A DNA stretch of 64,000 nucleotides from Euptelea pleiosperma (Eukaryota; Streptophyta; Magnoliopsida; Ranunculales; Eupteleaceae), in NCBI GenBank assembly GCA_035048495.1, contig CM068547.1:25985913-26049912 (forward strand), written 5' to 3'. Shown here one piece after another: positions 12,301 through 24,200 of this stretch (position 1 is the first letter of the stretch; every line of letters starts with the position of its first letter). The notes below the pieces were generated by a model. That model ran no database searches, was not told where the DNA came from, and saw nothing but the letters and a program-made list of their open reading frames with translations. The translations under genes were made by a program, and so were the position numbers.

Positions 12301-15300
12301 GTAACTTACCTGGTAATAAAAACCTCAACCACCTAATACATTTAATACATTCCATTCTGCATCTTTCTAGTTTCAAGTAACCGTCTAGTTCTTTTTCAAG
12401 TTAAACCAGCTGATTGTTGTCAGCTTATCATCGTCTCAACTTAGCTTAGAAATATAAGATTTGTTAGAAGTAAAGTCCTAGGGTTTTAGAGAAGAAAGTG
12501 AAGAAAAGAAAAGAGAAAAAGAGAGAGAGTCACAAACTTAGATAGTTTGGCTTCCTCATTGTGATATATACACTAGTCACTTAAGTGGTTTGAGCCCACT
12601 TACATTAATAGAACATGTGGGCCCAACACTCTACATAAAGCCCAACTATGTAATATAAACATAAAGTAAATAAACTAAGAACTCTAATACTCCCCCTCAA
12701 GTTGGAGCATACAAATCAAGCATGCCCAGCTTGGTACATAAAGTAGAAAAGGGATTTCTAGGCAAGGCCTTTGTAAGAACATCTCTTAACTGATCTACTG
12801 ACTTGATATATGGAGTGATGATCCGTTTGTGTAACACCATGTCACGGATAAAATGATAATCAATCTCGATGTACTTTGTCCGCTCATGAAACACTGGATT
12901 GCTAGCAATAAAGCTAGCAGCCCGATTATCATAATACGTAGGCATGGGAGAATGAACCTCAAATCCCATCTCCTTAAGAAGGGACTGAACCCATAACATC
13001 TCACACGCATTTTGGGCCATAGCCCTGTATTCTGCTTTGGCACTAGAGCGAGCGACAACATTCTACTTCTTACTACGCCAAGTCACGAAATTACCACCAA
13101 CAAATGTACAGTAACCTAAAGTAGACTGACGATCTATACGACTACCAACCCAATCAGCATCAGAGAAACCGGTAATAGCTAAAGTTTGTGATGGTCGATA
13201 CAACAACCCTTTGCCCGGTGACCCCTTCAAATAACACAGAATCTGGAAAACTGCATCCCAATGTGGCTGTCGTTGGACATGCATAAAATCACTAACTATG
13301 CCAACAACAAAGGTGATGTCTGGACGAGTGGCAACAAGATAAATCAGCTTACTAACTAACCGACGGTAACGACCAACATCAGCATAAACCTCCTCATGTT
13401 CAACATCAAGCTTAACAGTGGGATCCATAGGAGTATCAACAGGCTTAGATCCTAGCGTACCTGTCTCAAATAAGAGGTCCAACACATACTTGCGCTGAGA
13501 AAGGCTAATACCAGTTTTGGAACGAACAACCTTGATGCCAAGAAAGTAGAAGACCCAAATCCTTAGTATGAAACTACCTAGACAAATGAGTCTTCAAGTC
13601 TGAAATACCACATGAGTCACTTCCTGTAATAATGATGTCATCCACATACAAAATCAGAACATCGGCGGAAAACTGTCTAACAAACCAAATGATCGGAAGT
13701 GGAGCCTAAAAAATCATAACCGAGCACAACTAAACTGAACTTATCAAACCAAGCTCGAAGCGATTGCTTCAAACCATAAATAACTTTCTGCAGTTGACAA
13801 ACCAACTGAGCCTGACCAGAAGGAAAATACCCAGGTGGTTGCTCCATATAAACCTCTTCCTCCAAGTCCCCATGCAGGAAGGCATTCTTTATATCAAACT
13901 GATATAAAGGCCAATCACAACATACTGCCACAAGGTAAAAGAATTCGAATAGAATTCAACCGAGCCACTGGGGAGAAAGTCTGAAAATAATCCACACCAG
14001 GCGTCTGAGTGTACCCTTTGGCGACCAAGTGCACCTTTAAGCGCTCAACAGATCCATCGGGAAAATACTTGATGGTGTACATCTATCGACATCCAACAGT
14101 TTGCTTCCCTGGAGGAAGTGGAGTAAGATCCCACGTACGATTATGATGAAGAGTAGCCATCTCCTCATCCATAGCCAATTTCCAACCAGGAGAAGACTAA
14201 ACCAGCGCAAGAGAAGTAAAAACAAAAACAGTCGCCAAGGAGAGTGCAAAACTCCGAAAGGTAGGAGACACACGATGAAGTGAAACAAAGTCAGCAATGG
14301 GATGTTTAGTGCACGTGCGAGTACCTTTCATTAAGGCGATCGGTAAATCGGCAGTGAAAATCGAGGAGGGAGTACAATTGAGGTGGACGGGTAGCAAAGA
14401 TGGGGGGTTTTCTATCCGATCCTTCTATGAATGGGTGGATAGTAGGCGAAGAGTACAATTGACGAATTCCACTCCTTGGGTCCTAGATTTTCCGAAGTCT
14501 ATGGTTTGGGGGTCAAGAGTGCCGTCTAAGATCACTTTCTTCGTATGGTGTGCCTCCATTGAAAAGATCCTTACAGTAGACAACCTGATCAAAAGAAATT
14601 GGACTATGCCTAATTTTTGCTTTATGCATAAAGCCGCAGGGGAATCGTCAACCGGCTCCTCCTTCATTGCAACTTAGCAAGGCAAGTGTGGGGTATTTTC
14701 TTCAATGCATTCGGTATGTATTGGACGCTCCCAGCCTCGGTTATGCAGACGATTCAGGGCTAGTCTGCTAGATGTTTTGTTGCATGTGGGCGTAGACTAT
14801 GGAGGATCTTACCTTTCGCGGTATGGTGGAGTCTTTGGATTGAACGGAATAGGAGGATATTTGAAGACAAGGAGCTGCCGATCCAGAATATAGTTATCAA
14901 CATAAAGGCCCTCCTATTCCTCTGGTCTAAAAATTATAAGGAATGTAAAGGGTTAACCTTTGAAGACATGGTCTTCAGATGGGACTCGATCATGTGTAGG
15001 GATTGCTAGTTTGGTCTTTTTTCGATTTTTTGGGAGGTTTTCTCGACCTCCAGCTTGCTTTGTATTTCCTTTTCTTCGAATGAATTCTTCACCTTATCAA
15101 AAAAAAAAAAAACCGAGGGAGTAGAAGTACCTCAAGCAAAGACGATGATGGATCAGGGGCTTGAGTATCAGGAGGTAGACCCTGTCTATAAGGCACAAAT
15201 GTACGTGATTTGGTACGCTCATAAATATTGATCGGAGCATATGCGGAAGCATCTAGGGAAATAACTGGTATAACAGAAGTAGGGACCGCAGTAGGTAAAG

Positions 15301-18300
15301 AACTGGTAAACTCCCCCTGATGAAGAGACATAAGATCCGAATCGTAAGACTCCCTAAGAGACGAAAAAAAAAGGAATAGACTCAAAAAACGTGACATCAG
15401 CACTGACATAATAACGACGAGACGCAGGACAATAACAATGGTATCCTTTCCGAGTACTAGAGTAGGCCAAAAAGATCCATTTGACAGAGCGAGGATAAAG
15501 TTTGTTATGACCAGGGCCAAGCACATGAAGAAAGGACACAACCAAATACATGAGGCACATTAAACGAATTGACATTATGGTATAATAAGGAGAAAGGAGA
15601 ATGATCATCTAGAACTGACGACGGCATACGATTAATAAGGTGGCAGGCAGTGAGGATAGCATCACCCCAATAAGACTTCGGGACATGCATATGAAATATA
15701 AGGGTACGTGCAACATCCAATAGATGACGGTGCTTACGCTTCGCAACACCATTGTGTTAGGAGGTATGAGCACAAGAAGTTTGATGGATCATGCCTCGAT
15801 CAGAACAAAAGGTTTGGATAGAGGCTTGTATTCAAGAGCATTATCAGAACAAATTATTTTAATAAGCTTGCCAAACTGAACAGATATCTCATTGTAAAAC
15901 ATGGATAAAACATGGAGTAATTTGGATCGATCTTTTAACAAACATAGTCATGTTATTCTAGAATAATCATCCACAAACACAACAAAATAATGAAAACTCG
16001 ATAAGCCTTTTATTCTTGAAGGACCCTAAATATTCATGTGGATTATATCAAAAGGACTAGACTTACGGCTCTCAATACGACGCGGAAAAGAACTACGGTG
16101 ATGCTTGCCTAACTGACAAGCTTCACATTCTAAAACAGACACTGGACTCAATGGCCCAAATGAAAATGCCACTGAAGTGGCGACACGGTTGCACTCATCG
16201 CAGATGCAGGTGCACCAAGATCCAGGTAATATAAATCGTCCTCATGACCCAAACCAATCACCTTCTTCGTCTTGATATCCTAAAAAACAAAAGAGAAAAT
16301 GTTACTGAGCATTGTAAGGATTTAGTGAGTTGACTAACAGATAACAAATTAAATAGAAAGTCAGGAAGAAACAAAGTGGAGGACAAAGAAATAGATGGAG
16401 TAGGGTGAATATCACATTTTCCTACAACTTTACGAGTGGACCCATCAGCTAAAACAATAAGATCTAATGGACTGAAAATTAGAAAAGATGGAGGGTATAC
16501 CAGACATATGAGCACTTGCCTCTTAATTGATGACACGGGAGGAAGGAGACTTCGCGGCCAAACAAGCAGAATTACCTGTATTTGCCATAGTGGCGGTAGG
16601 CTGTGAAGAATTGGTGGTCAACCAATTCAACTTCTGAAGGAGCTGGCTAAGCTAAGCAGTATACTTAGAAGGAACACCGGTGGGTGCCTGAGAGGGTGGA
16701 TCTATAGGTGGCTGAGAAGATTCATCATACGCTTGATTGGCCCAACCGGACTTCCCCCACTTATCCCAACAATACTGCTTTGTATATCCAGAGTAGCCAC
16801 AATACGTACCCTTCATCTGACCACCCCGACTGCTACCACAACCACTGCGAGTACCACGACCACGAGAATACTCTGAAACACCACTCGAAATCAATGCGTA
16901 AGATTCCTTAGGAGAAGTCACATTCCCAAGGGAGGCACACTGAAGACGAGAAAATGCAATGGCTGCAGTTGGAAGAAATTCATTAGCCAAAATATGTCCC
17001 TTAATCGAATTGTACTTAGGATTCAAGTTGGACAAGAACAAGGCAACCTGAAATTCGTCCCGTTGTTTTTTCTGCTCCAGATCAGTGGTGAAGGGTTGAT
17101 ACTACTGAAATTCCTCCCACATACCTCAAAGTGAACTATAATACTCACCGAGAGATTTATCTCCTTGCTTCATAGTAAACATAGACTCAAACAAGTCATA
17201 AATGTGGGAGACATTCCGCCCTTGGGAATACATCTCTCGAACTGTAGCCCAGATCTGCTTGGTAGTATCAAGATAGATGATTTTATAAGAAACTGATGGT
17301 TCCATGTTATTCCACAACTACGTTATAACCAAGGAGTTCTCACTTTGCCAATCTTCATACTTATCATCTATCGGCGGTGGATCTTCAGTGAGAAACTTTG
17401 ATTTTTTCTTGGCACACAAAAACATTAACAGAGTGAGACCATGGAAAGTAGTTGGTGTCATTCAACTTCATAGATGTAATCTAAGCACCAATACCATCTC
17501 ACACAGACCTGTCATCAACAGAAACACTCGAAGCACCTGAACTAGAGCCATCCGGAGGATGTAAAAAACCAACTTTCACATAGGATGTCACAAAAATCCC
17601 AAACGAGAGGCAAACAATCCCTAAAAGCAATCTAGGGAGGGCGGCAAGGGTTGGTAGACACACCTGCTTGTGGTTTTTGAAAAAATAAAAAACTCAACAA
17701 AGCTTTCGGAGAGATATGGTGGAAAAAGATCAACTTCTGTTTGAAGCATCAGAAAATCCTCAGACTAGTTTCAAACAACTCCTAAAAACAAGTTAGGAAG
17801 GGCGGCAAGGGTAGGAGAACACTCCACCTTCAAATCTTGGAGAAACACAAAAACCCAAAAAAATCTCTCTGGCGAGCAAAAACGGAAAGCTACACTCTCG
17901 GGTTTTAAAACCATATACGGAAGCTTCACGACCTTCAGAAACACTAACACCAACACCTAACAAACCCTAGATAACACATCTAGGTGTAAACAAACTTCAA
18001 ACAAACAAGTTCTAAAGTTTTGTTTGTACCAAAAACCTTAGAAACTTTATTCCCATTTGAAGAAGATGAAGGAAAAAGAAGAAAGGATGGGAAAGAAGGA
18101 AGGGCTAGGGTTCTTAGGATCAAATATGCTCTGATACCATGTTAGAAGTAAAGCCTTAGGGTTTGAGAGAAGAAAAAGAAGAGAAAAAGAGAGAGAGAGA
18201 GTCACAAACTTAGATAGTTTGGCCTCCTCATTGCGACATATATACTAAGTGGTGACGCCACTTACATTAATAGAACATATGGGCCCAGCACTCTACATAA

Positions 18301-19268
18301 AGCCCAACTACGTAATATAAACATAAAGTAAATAAACTAAGAATTCTAACAAGATTCAATGCAGAAGACATTTTCCAGACTTGTGTTGATTTACTTGTAT
18401 GTAATTGCAAATATTTATCTCCACATAGTCTTCTATAATGTTGTTTATCCTGTTTTGGCAGGTCAAGCAAATGTTAATTGCCCTTCTATGTGAATCAGAA
18501 ATGAGATTGGCTGATGAGACCATTGAGACTATACTCGATAAGGTAAGTTTTTGTTACTGAAGAAATGTTATCAAATCTTCCAAGGTGTTAATGAATCCCC
18601 ATATCTATTGGAGAACTTTGGTGCACAAGCTCATCCATCAGACCTGATTATATTGCTGGATATATGATCCTCTTCAATCGGTAAAAGATGTTAATGCAAT
18701 CCCCCCTTAATCCTCCAGTCGACATGATTTTTGAGCCACATGCAATTCAAAGGGTAGCCCATTGCTTGGACAGTCTAGGTGAATGAGCCTGTGCACCATG
18801 TATGGAGTTAATATAATGATGTAGAGCTATGACTCACATATTTTCTTATAATATTAGTTGAGAAAAACTGATGAGACCAACTAAAAATAAAATAAAACTT
18901 GTGGGATATTTGAGCGAGTTGTCTTCAGGAAAGCTGCTTTTTGACTGACCTCTAAGATTGTATGAACAGACATTTTTGGAAGCCGATGTAAATCAGGACG
19001 GGAAGATTGATAAAGCCGAATGGCAAAACTTTGTTTCCCGCAACCCATCATTGATGAAAATTATGACCCTTCCATATCTCAGGTTAGTGCGACAAGGTTA
19101 CTGCTGTGTCATTGCTTTATTGATATTTTAACAAAGTCCGACATAAAATAATACTGTGCGGATATATTACTATCTGATTTGCTATCTTCCATCTCTAAAT
19201 GCAGGGACATAACAACTACATTTCCAAGTTTTGTGTTTCATTCAGAAGTAGATGAAATTGCTACATGA
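3386..19268 (+). CDS. CBL1: Calcineurin B-like calcium sensor, CBL1/CBL9 type (5' exons off-window)
   Basis: CBL proteins bind Ca2+ through EF-hands and recruit CIPK kinases to membranes. Six coding exons are visible: 3386-3445, 11684-11792, 11904-11956, 18462-18542, 18970-19082 and 19205-19268 (stop). All have GT/AG junctions and phases that join to 480 nt, giving 159 residues plus a stop. The product has [14 protein letters not shown] (EF2), [12 protein letters not shown] (EF3), [13 protein letters not shown] (EF4), the C-terminal FPSF motif and the ending SEVDEIAT, which is typical of CBL1/CBL9. Full-length CBL1 is about 213 aa, so ~54 N-terminal residues, including the MGC lipidation motif and EF1, lie upstream of 3386 and outside the window. 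The introns of 8.2 kb (3446-11683) and 6.5 kb (11957-18461) are swollen by transposable elements, but every visible exon is intact. CBL1 versus CBL9 cannot be settled without the N-terminus. Confidence 0.95.
3446..4419. other. CBL intron sequence, no element recognised
   Basis: First part of the 8.2-kb CBL intron, starting with the donor GTATTA. It is AT-rich. Short open frames at 3769-3963 and 4027-4251 have no recognisable domains or splice support. Confidence 0.5.
4420..5215 (-). pseudogene. LINE relic (C-terminal zinc-binding RT domain)
   Basis: Translation of the minus strand gives a frame broken by several stops. It reads [16 protein letters not shown], then [19 protein letters not shown], then [16 protein letters not shown] and MPNMFFL. 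This is the reverse-transcriptase zinc-binding region (zf-RVT) found at the C-terminus of plant L1-type LINE ORF2. Only this terminal part is left, and it is old. It lies antisense in the CBL intron. Confidence 0.7.
5380..5520. repeat. 70-bp direct tandem repeat (two copies)
   Basis: GTGAAAT..AATGAAGTCAC at 5380 recurs at 5450. Both copies end in TTTTAGTCGA. About 80% identical by eye. Intronic. Confidence 0.7.
5521..6941. other. CBL intron sequence, no clear element
   Basis: Non-coding by eye. The + strand around 6290-6400 gives weak, stop-interrupted similarity in style to LINE ORF1 (a phrase like 'LKGAPWVFW'), which I do not regard as enough for a call. Confidence 0.4.
6942..9420 (-). mobile_element. 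Truncated Ty1-copia element (integrase C-term, RT, RNase H, partial 3' LTR)
   Basis: On the minus strand from the right: an integrase C-terminal/linker with [20 protein letters not shown] and [10 protein letters not shown] (9305-9009); the RVT_2 reverse transcriptase with [37 protein letters not shown] and a degraded YVDD box reading VYVDGIV (8614-7954); then RNase H with [18 protein letters not shown] (7846-7565) and the tail [16 protein letters not shown]...YDIYAP (7537-7265). A polypurine tract (AGCTTGAAGGGGG, 7257-7271) precedes an LTR start TGTAGAGAATAT at 7258. Frames are broken. Gag, protease, most of integrase and the 5' LTR are gone. It lies antisense in the CBL intron. Confidence 0.85.
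6945..7437 (-). repeat. Duplicated 3' end of the copia element
   Basis: GGACATAAATGCCCTTAC (LTR) plus the RNase H tail are present twice: 6950-7153 and 7157-7437. In the left copy the PPT and the last codons are deleted, so LTR sequence joins directly to the pol tail. This suggests unequal recombination within the element. Confidence 0.7.
9931..9943 (+). promoter_or_regulatory. Primer binding site (initiator tRNA-Met type)
   Basis: TTGGTATCAGAGC, three bases after the LTR end at 9927. This is the standard plant LTR-retrotransposon site for priming minus-strand synthesis. Confidence 0.85.
9970..10640 (+). pseudogene. Interior ORF remnants of the LTR element (gag-like?)
   Basis: From the ATG at 9970, just after the PBS, an 89-codon frame ([18 protein letters not shown]...) runs to 10239 and ends in a basic run, [11 protein letters not shown] second, acidic frame ([16 protein letters not shown]..., 10353-10640) is offset by a frameshift. 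I do not recognise a domain. The position is that of gag, and the small, charged, broken product fits a decayed gag or leader ORF. The last bases before the PPT (10640-10725) could encode the C-terminal tail of a gypsy polyprotein, consistent with deletion of pol. Confidence 0.45.
10735..11271 (+). repeat. 3' LTR with palindromic ACTATTTATAGT repeats
   Basis: 537 bp with TG...CA ends. Between 10802 and 10892 the near-palindrome TTTACTATTTATAGTAAA occurs about four times with short spacers, so the LTR can form serial hairpins. AGTCTTATAAAAGGTGATG (11041-11059) holds a plausible TATA box. Confidence 0.8.
11272..11683. other. CBL intron end, no element
   Basis: AT-rich sequence ending in ATACATGTAG, the acceptor of the exon at 11684. 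Nothing else recognised. Confidence 0.5.
12462..12689 (-). repeat. 3' LTR of the complete copia element
   Basis: 228 bp. Begins TATTAG on the minus strand (a mutated TGTTAG) after the PPT and ends CTTCTAACA at 12462. Purine-rich GAAAAGAGAAAAAGAGAGAG lies near the end. Confidence 0.88.
14375..15114 (+). mobile_element. 5'-truncated LINE inserted in the copia element
   Basis: A + strand frame gives [37 protein letters not shown] and [12 protein letters not shown], the zf-RVT end of L1-type ORF2. After a frameshift it continues with [19 protein letters not shown] and [11 protein letters not shown]. It ends in A13 (15100-15112). The copia sequence on either side shares GAGGGAGTA (14366-14374 and 15115-15123), which fits a LINE target-site duplication. 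Only the last ~740 bp are present, as usual for 5' truncation. Removing it rejoins the copia linker between integrase and RT. Confidence 0.88.
18140..18351 (-). repeat. 5' LTR of the complete copia element
   Basis: 212 bp, TGTTAGAATTC...CTTCTAACA on the minus strand, immediately followed by the PBS TGGTATCAGAGC. Right flank AGATT is the TSD. Confidence 0.9.
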
Positions 19269-20534
19269 GAAATTGTTCCTTCACTTGTGCCTTGTTGTCA
19301 TTTGGTACATCCGAAGAGAAGTGACAACCGGCATTTTTCTTTTGTTACATTCTTATTTCAAAGCAAACAGTGATCGAAGGGGTACATCTTGCACCGACAC
19401 GTAAATCTTGTCTTCGTCTGTCAGCTCCTAATGTAACCTTAAAGAGACTATATTTGATAGTAAGGGTCCAACCCACAGCTAGATTGGACAGTGCTAGTGT
19501 TGAGGGCACAGGTTTGATTACAATGCCATAGCCATTGGAATTTCATACCAGATTGTATAGGTGGTGTGAAAGACCTTCATTGATTTGCAGGTATGGTGAC
19601 TGAGTAAAACCCATTATCAACAATTAATTGTACAAAGAAGTTAGCGAACTTTTCTGTGCTCTAGTTCAAAAATGATTTAGGGATTTCGACACTGTCTGGC
19701 CTTAGCAGTTAGATGGCTATTACGCCCATAATTACCAACCAAAAGAAAAGGAAGAAAAAACTCCCATCACATGGAAAAACGAAGGGATGTAGAGAAAATC
19801 AAGAGAATTTTTGAAATAAAAGGGAGGTGGGTGAGAACATTTTTATGGAGCCCATTGACTTATGATTGAGTCTGTTTACTGATTCGATACGCCTGAATCC
19901 GACAAGGTGCAACAATAGTGGTAGTGTGGCGTTTAGATGTACACTAGATAGTACTTGACATGTGGCATGACTAACCTTTAAGAAAATTATTAATGCATAC
20001 GTATTCAGTTTAATTTGATGCGCAATACTGACAATAGGCTCCACATAATCCATGGTGGTAGTACATACCCATGTGACCACTGTGTCGTGTCAATCAAATA
20101 TGAAGTGGCTTATATATTCCATGTAGGCCTCATGTGTTCATGTAATCCAATATTAGGTGGACCTTACAGCTAGGTGTTAAAACATATCAAGGTCCCACGT
20201 CATATGGGCCCTACATATCATGTGGGTACATAGCCTCCCACTCACTGTTAATGTATTAAGGTCCATCAACGTAGTTTAGTAAATTCAGTACATACTAATA
20301 CGATATGTGCATATATACTGAATCAGCATTACTGTTGCACTATCGCCTCTTTTGGGCCACCAAACGTGTTTTTGTTCCAAGTGCTGCAAAAGAACCAAAA
20401 GTCCGATTACATTTGTTTCACAACAATGATTGGGTGACCTTGTCAATTTTGTTGAACACACGTACAAGGGCTTATTGTACCCTACTTCAAGAATATACAC
20501 GTGGCTCACTCATCTGGGCCCAACACAATCAGTG
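19269..20534. other. CBL 3' UTR and downstream non-coding DNA
   Basis: Begins with the presumed CBL 3' UTR. Beyond ~19700 there are scattered short motifs such as CATGTGG and GGGCCC but no ORF with recognisable homology. I could not place the polyadenylation site. Confidence 0.5.
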
Positions 20535-20545
20535 AATCACATGCC

Positions 20546-21240
20546 GCAGTATTGAAGAGCAAAACCTTTTGGAGCACTCCAATTCCTTCCAAAGTCATCT
20601 TTGTGTTGTGCGCCATACTCGATAAGATCCTCTCAGTGGAGAACCTTAGAAAGCGCGGCTTTCAAATGCCCAACAGATGCATCATGTGTCATCGGGAGGA
20701 GACTACAAACCATATGCTCATCCATTGTCATGCATCCAGGGAAATCTGGGAGAGTTTCCTTCAGCTCTTTAGGGTTCCCTAGGTCTTCTCTCTTTCGGTT
20801 TTCAACACTTTTGGCGGTTGGTCTTGTAAGGCTTTCTCTTCTAGTGGTAATTTGCTATGGAGGTTGGATCCTTATGCTATCTGGTGAGAGTTATGGAGAA
20901 AGAAACCATTGTATTTTCGATGGTGAGGCCAATAGGGATGAGATCATCATGAATATTAAAGCCTCGTTCTATTGGGGTTGGCCACTTCTGAGCTCAAGCC
21001 ATTCAGAGTTGAAAGTTCTATTGGGGTTGGCCACTTCTGAGCTCAAGCCATTCAGAGTTGAAGACTTCATCTTCCGCTGGGATCGTTTGGTTTCGTAATG
21101 GAGTTTTGTCGGGGCTTTGTTTTGGGGCTTAAGAGTGTAGTTGCTCCTCAAGCTTTTCTTTCTTTTTGCTGTGGTTGTCGCTTAGGGCCTTCTCAGCCCT
21201 CTTCTTAATATATTTCTTTCTTTTACCAATCAAAAAAAAA
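20546..21240 (+). mobile_element. 5'-truncated LINE with 11-bp target duplication
   Basis: Plus-strand translation shows FWSTPIPSKVIFVLCAILDK, ILSVENLRKRGFQMPNRC and CHREETTNHMLIHCHASREI, the zinc-binding C-terminus of L1-type ORF2, then after shifts GERNHCIFDGEANRDEI and VEDFIFRWDRLVS. It ends in CAAAAAAAAA (21231-21240). The sequence AATCACATGCC flanks both sides (20535-20545 and 21241-21251). Frame is broken in part by the 49-bp duplication at 20966-21063. Confidence 0.92.
20966..21063 (+). repeat. 49-bp tandem duplication inside the LINE
   Basis: GTTCTATTGGGGTTGGCC...GTTGAA occurs at 20966-21014 and again at 21015-21063, almost identical. Forty-nine is not a multiple of three, so it shifts the ORF2 frame. 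Confidence 0.9.
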
Positions 21241-21251
21241 AATCACATGCC

Positions 21252-24200
21252 AAGTGCATTTGATCCACTATTTGGTGGGTCCACAAGCCAAGTACCAACA
21301 TATCAAGGCAACATGTGTGATCCCTATCAAATGGCCCGAATACACTTGGAACACCCCCAATCCTTCTTGAAAATGAGGGATACTAGTGACAGACTTCTTA
21401 CACATTACTATCTCATTTTGCATAAACCGCATTCATTCAATAAATTTGTCGAACAAAAGGCTTTGTGGTCCTTGGATTCCCACCAATGTCAATAAGTGAA
21501 ATGACAGAATTTTAGATCCATCTATGTAAACCCACCCAAAAATCTGATCCAAATTGGATATTATAGGGCCGTTGCACCACTATATTATTATACTCCAGTA
21601 CAAGACAATTTTACCCTTTCATAGTTAGTTTTGCCGTGATCGGATCAGTGGATCTGATCATGTCTATGTGATCTGATCCCTTATCGGACCAGTACTGTAT
21701 TAGCATATTTCTTTATCAGATCGGCGCCCGACCAACACTAATCTGACTTGAACCTGATCCACTGACAGGCCTACCTTCATTATAAACGCACTGATTTGCA
21801 AAGTAGCAGCCATCTTTTTGGACGTCCAAGTTGTAGTTCTTGAATGGAATAGGATACTGTACTACAAATTGGAACACAACCATATTTAACTTTTCATTTA
21901 TGAGAGTAAACCATGGTCTTCCAATAAATGGATACACCTTAACAATAATTTAAATTTCTAGTTCTTTGTTTACAGAACCATGGGTGCATTTACAAGTTAG
22001 AATGAACATACAGGGAACTAGATGCTTGATGCAGAAAAAAACACATTCACAGCTAACATTTGTTGCCAAAGAACTTAGAAACCGAGAGGTGGCGAGTTGA
22101 TAAAAGACACCATGCACCAACATATCCACAGTTTTGATGGATATTGTGGCAATGTTCATGTTCCAATCCCAACCTGACTACTAGTATTTGACATCAACAA
22201 GAAGAACAATAATATACTCATCCCTTTGAATAACCATAGCAATAATGATTGTTACATCAACGATCTACTAAATCTCAGTCACGACCTCAGTAACAGTTGC
22301 AAAATTGTTACAAAGGAACTCATACTCATCGAGTTAATAGAATTCTAGTGGGGTAGAAAACACTACAGCAAACTACTAAAAATCAATTTCATGAAATTTA
22401 AATAATGTGATGCTTCTCCGCATTGCTAAATGGACTAACTAGGAGGGGAAAGAATGCATCACTGACACAATTTTCTCCTCTGATAAGTAATCACTGGGAT
22501 CTAGCTCACAATGTTAACATATAAGAGATGGAAACACTGATCTAAAAACATAGATCAAACTCACAACCCTAGCATGAAACATTGCAGCCGGATGAAATAC
22601 ACTTGAACATTACTGGATCTTTTTAGAGCTAAAGTAGAAAACATAAGACACAAAATATGGACGTTATGGCGAGCCAGTCCTACAAAGATAATTTGTTCTT
22701 CAACGTACAACTTTCAAGCCCGAGAGGATTCAGTTTTTCATTCAACATATCCAATGAGATCTAGAAGACACTTTAAGCTAGATTAGAATTTAAAAAACGA
22801 AAAAGGAAAGAAAGTCCCTTGTTTTTATTCAAGTGCAAAGGCGTTAGACGCGGTGAAACACAAACGCATACGGACACACAAATGTATGTATATGTATATA
22901 AAGCTAGCCTACCAAAAGCCCAATGTCTCCAACGCAGCTAAATCACGTAAGTAGAAGATTTCAACTATCAACTTAGCAACAAAGGTATTGACTATCAAAG
23001 CTATTATCACATTGGAAGAGGTCAAACTCTATCGACCTCGCTGAAACCTAACCCAAAAACCTACTTGATGGCAGTTGGAAAGCACTCATGTAGCCTGTCG
23101 CACTCAAAATCAACGCACTAGCCTTCCAATTTTCAAAAATTTATCTCAAGTATGGATGAAAATGTGATATAAATACAACCAATTGAAAAATCACAAAAAG
23201 TTGGAGCTGAACCCTTGAGCCATTCAGACATCACCAGGGCAATGAAAAGGTGCAACACAACAGAAATAGTCCCTGGTAGAATACAATTCATCAGGGACCA
23301 AAAGGATAATCAGCAGATAATCTTACTGTTATGTCTTTTCTCACCTTGTTATACTAGGACCATTAGACATCATTATCCTCCAACAATCGACTCCTAATCC
23401 ATCCATTACCAGAATCATCAACAGACATTTTGCATCCCTGGAAAGGGTTGTCCTACCCCTATCCTTAAGAGGTAATAGCTGTCCATTGCAACAATTTGGA
23501 TAAAATATAGATCCAAGAAGAAAATCTGATATTGTTCCTTGCACCTATCACAAGAGACAAATGCCTGCCACTAAACACATTTATATAGATGTAAATAAGA
23601 TCACCTAATTGACCTGATTTGATTGGAATTATTTTATTTCCTAAAGTACCGAAGCAACTTGTCATTTACACAATGGCATCCAAGTATTGGCCGCATCTAC
23701 ACCCAACTCTATTGGTTACATAAAAATTAAAATCATTAGCCAAGCACACCAAATGGATGATACATGCCGACTAACAAACAATGGGAAACCTCCAGGCTAA
23801 GATGTTGACAAATCTACAGGTCACTTGTTATAGGTTCTGCCTTTTATTGTAGTTACCACTTACCACCCAATTCAAAGCCAAAGCAGAGGCCTAAAACCCG
23901 GATGCAAATTGCTTGCAAAAGGAAATTATACTTTCTGGGTCCATGTATATGTTGTGGGAGAAGTTCCTAATTTATGCTTCACATGATTCAGAAACCATGA
24001 TCTTGCAGTATGACTTTAATTGTTCCAAATAATCACTTCCCGTATGCATCAGTTATTTGTCATTTGTGCCTCAAGAGTGCACAAGCTAAAAATGAACCAA
24101 TGTATATGCTCACATAGAAACCCTTGTATGTATTCATCCTGATCCACTAGTTCAAAATTTAATATTCAATCAAAGGTTAACAAAGCCAACCATCACTAAG

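Larger units (their letters stand above)
12462..18351 (-). mobile_element. Structurally complete Ty1-copia retrotransposon in a CBL intron
   Basis: 5.9-kb element with LTRs at both ends (18140-18351 is 5', 12462-12689 is 3') and a perfect 5-bp target duplication AGATT (12457-12461 and 18352-18356). The PBS TGGTATCAGAGC directly follows the 5' LTR (18128-18139). The PPT TTGAGGGGGAG precedes the 3' LTR. Coding order on the minus strand: UBN2-type gag (17317-17126, 17041-16652) with a damaged zinc knuckle ([17 protein letters not shown]), protease region (16536-16258), integrase with [11 protein letters not shown] (about 16135-16100) and [21 protein letters not shown] (15720-15505), RT with [24 protein letters not shown] split over frames (13931-13677), and RNase H with [18 protein letters not shown] and a [13 protein letters not shown] tail (13485-12697). 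Many stops and frameshifts make it non-functional. The LTRs differ at roughly 20 sites plus indels by eye, so the insertion is not recent. It carries a LINE at 14375-15114. Confidence 0.93.
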
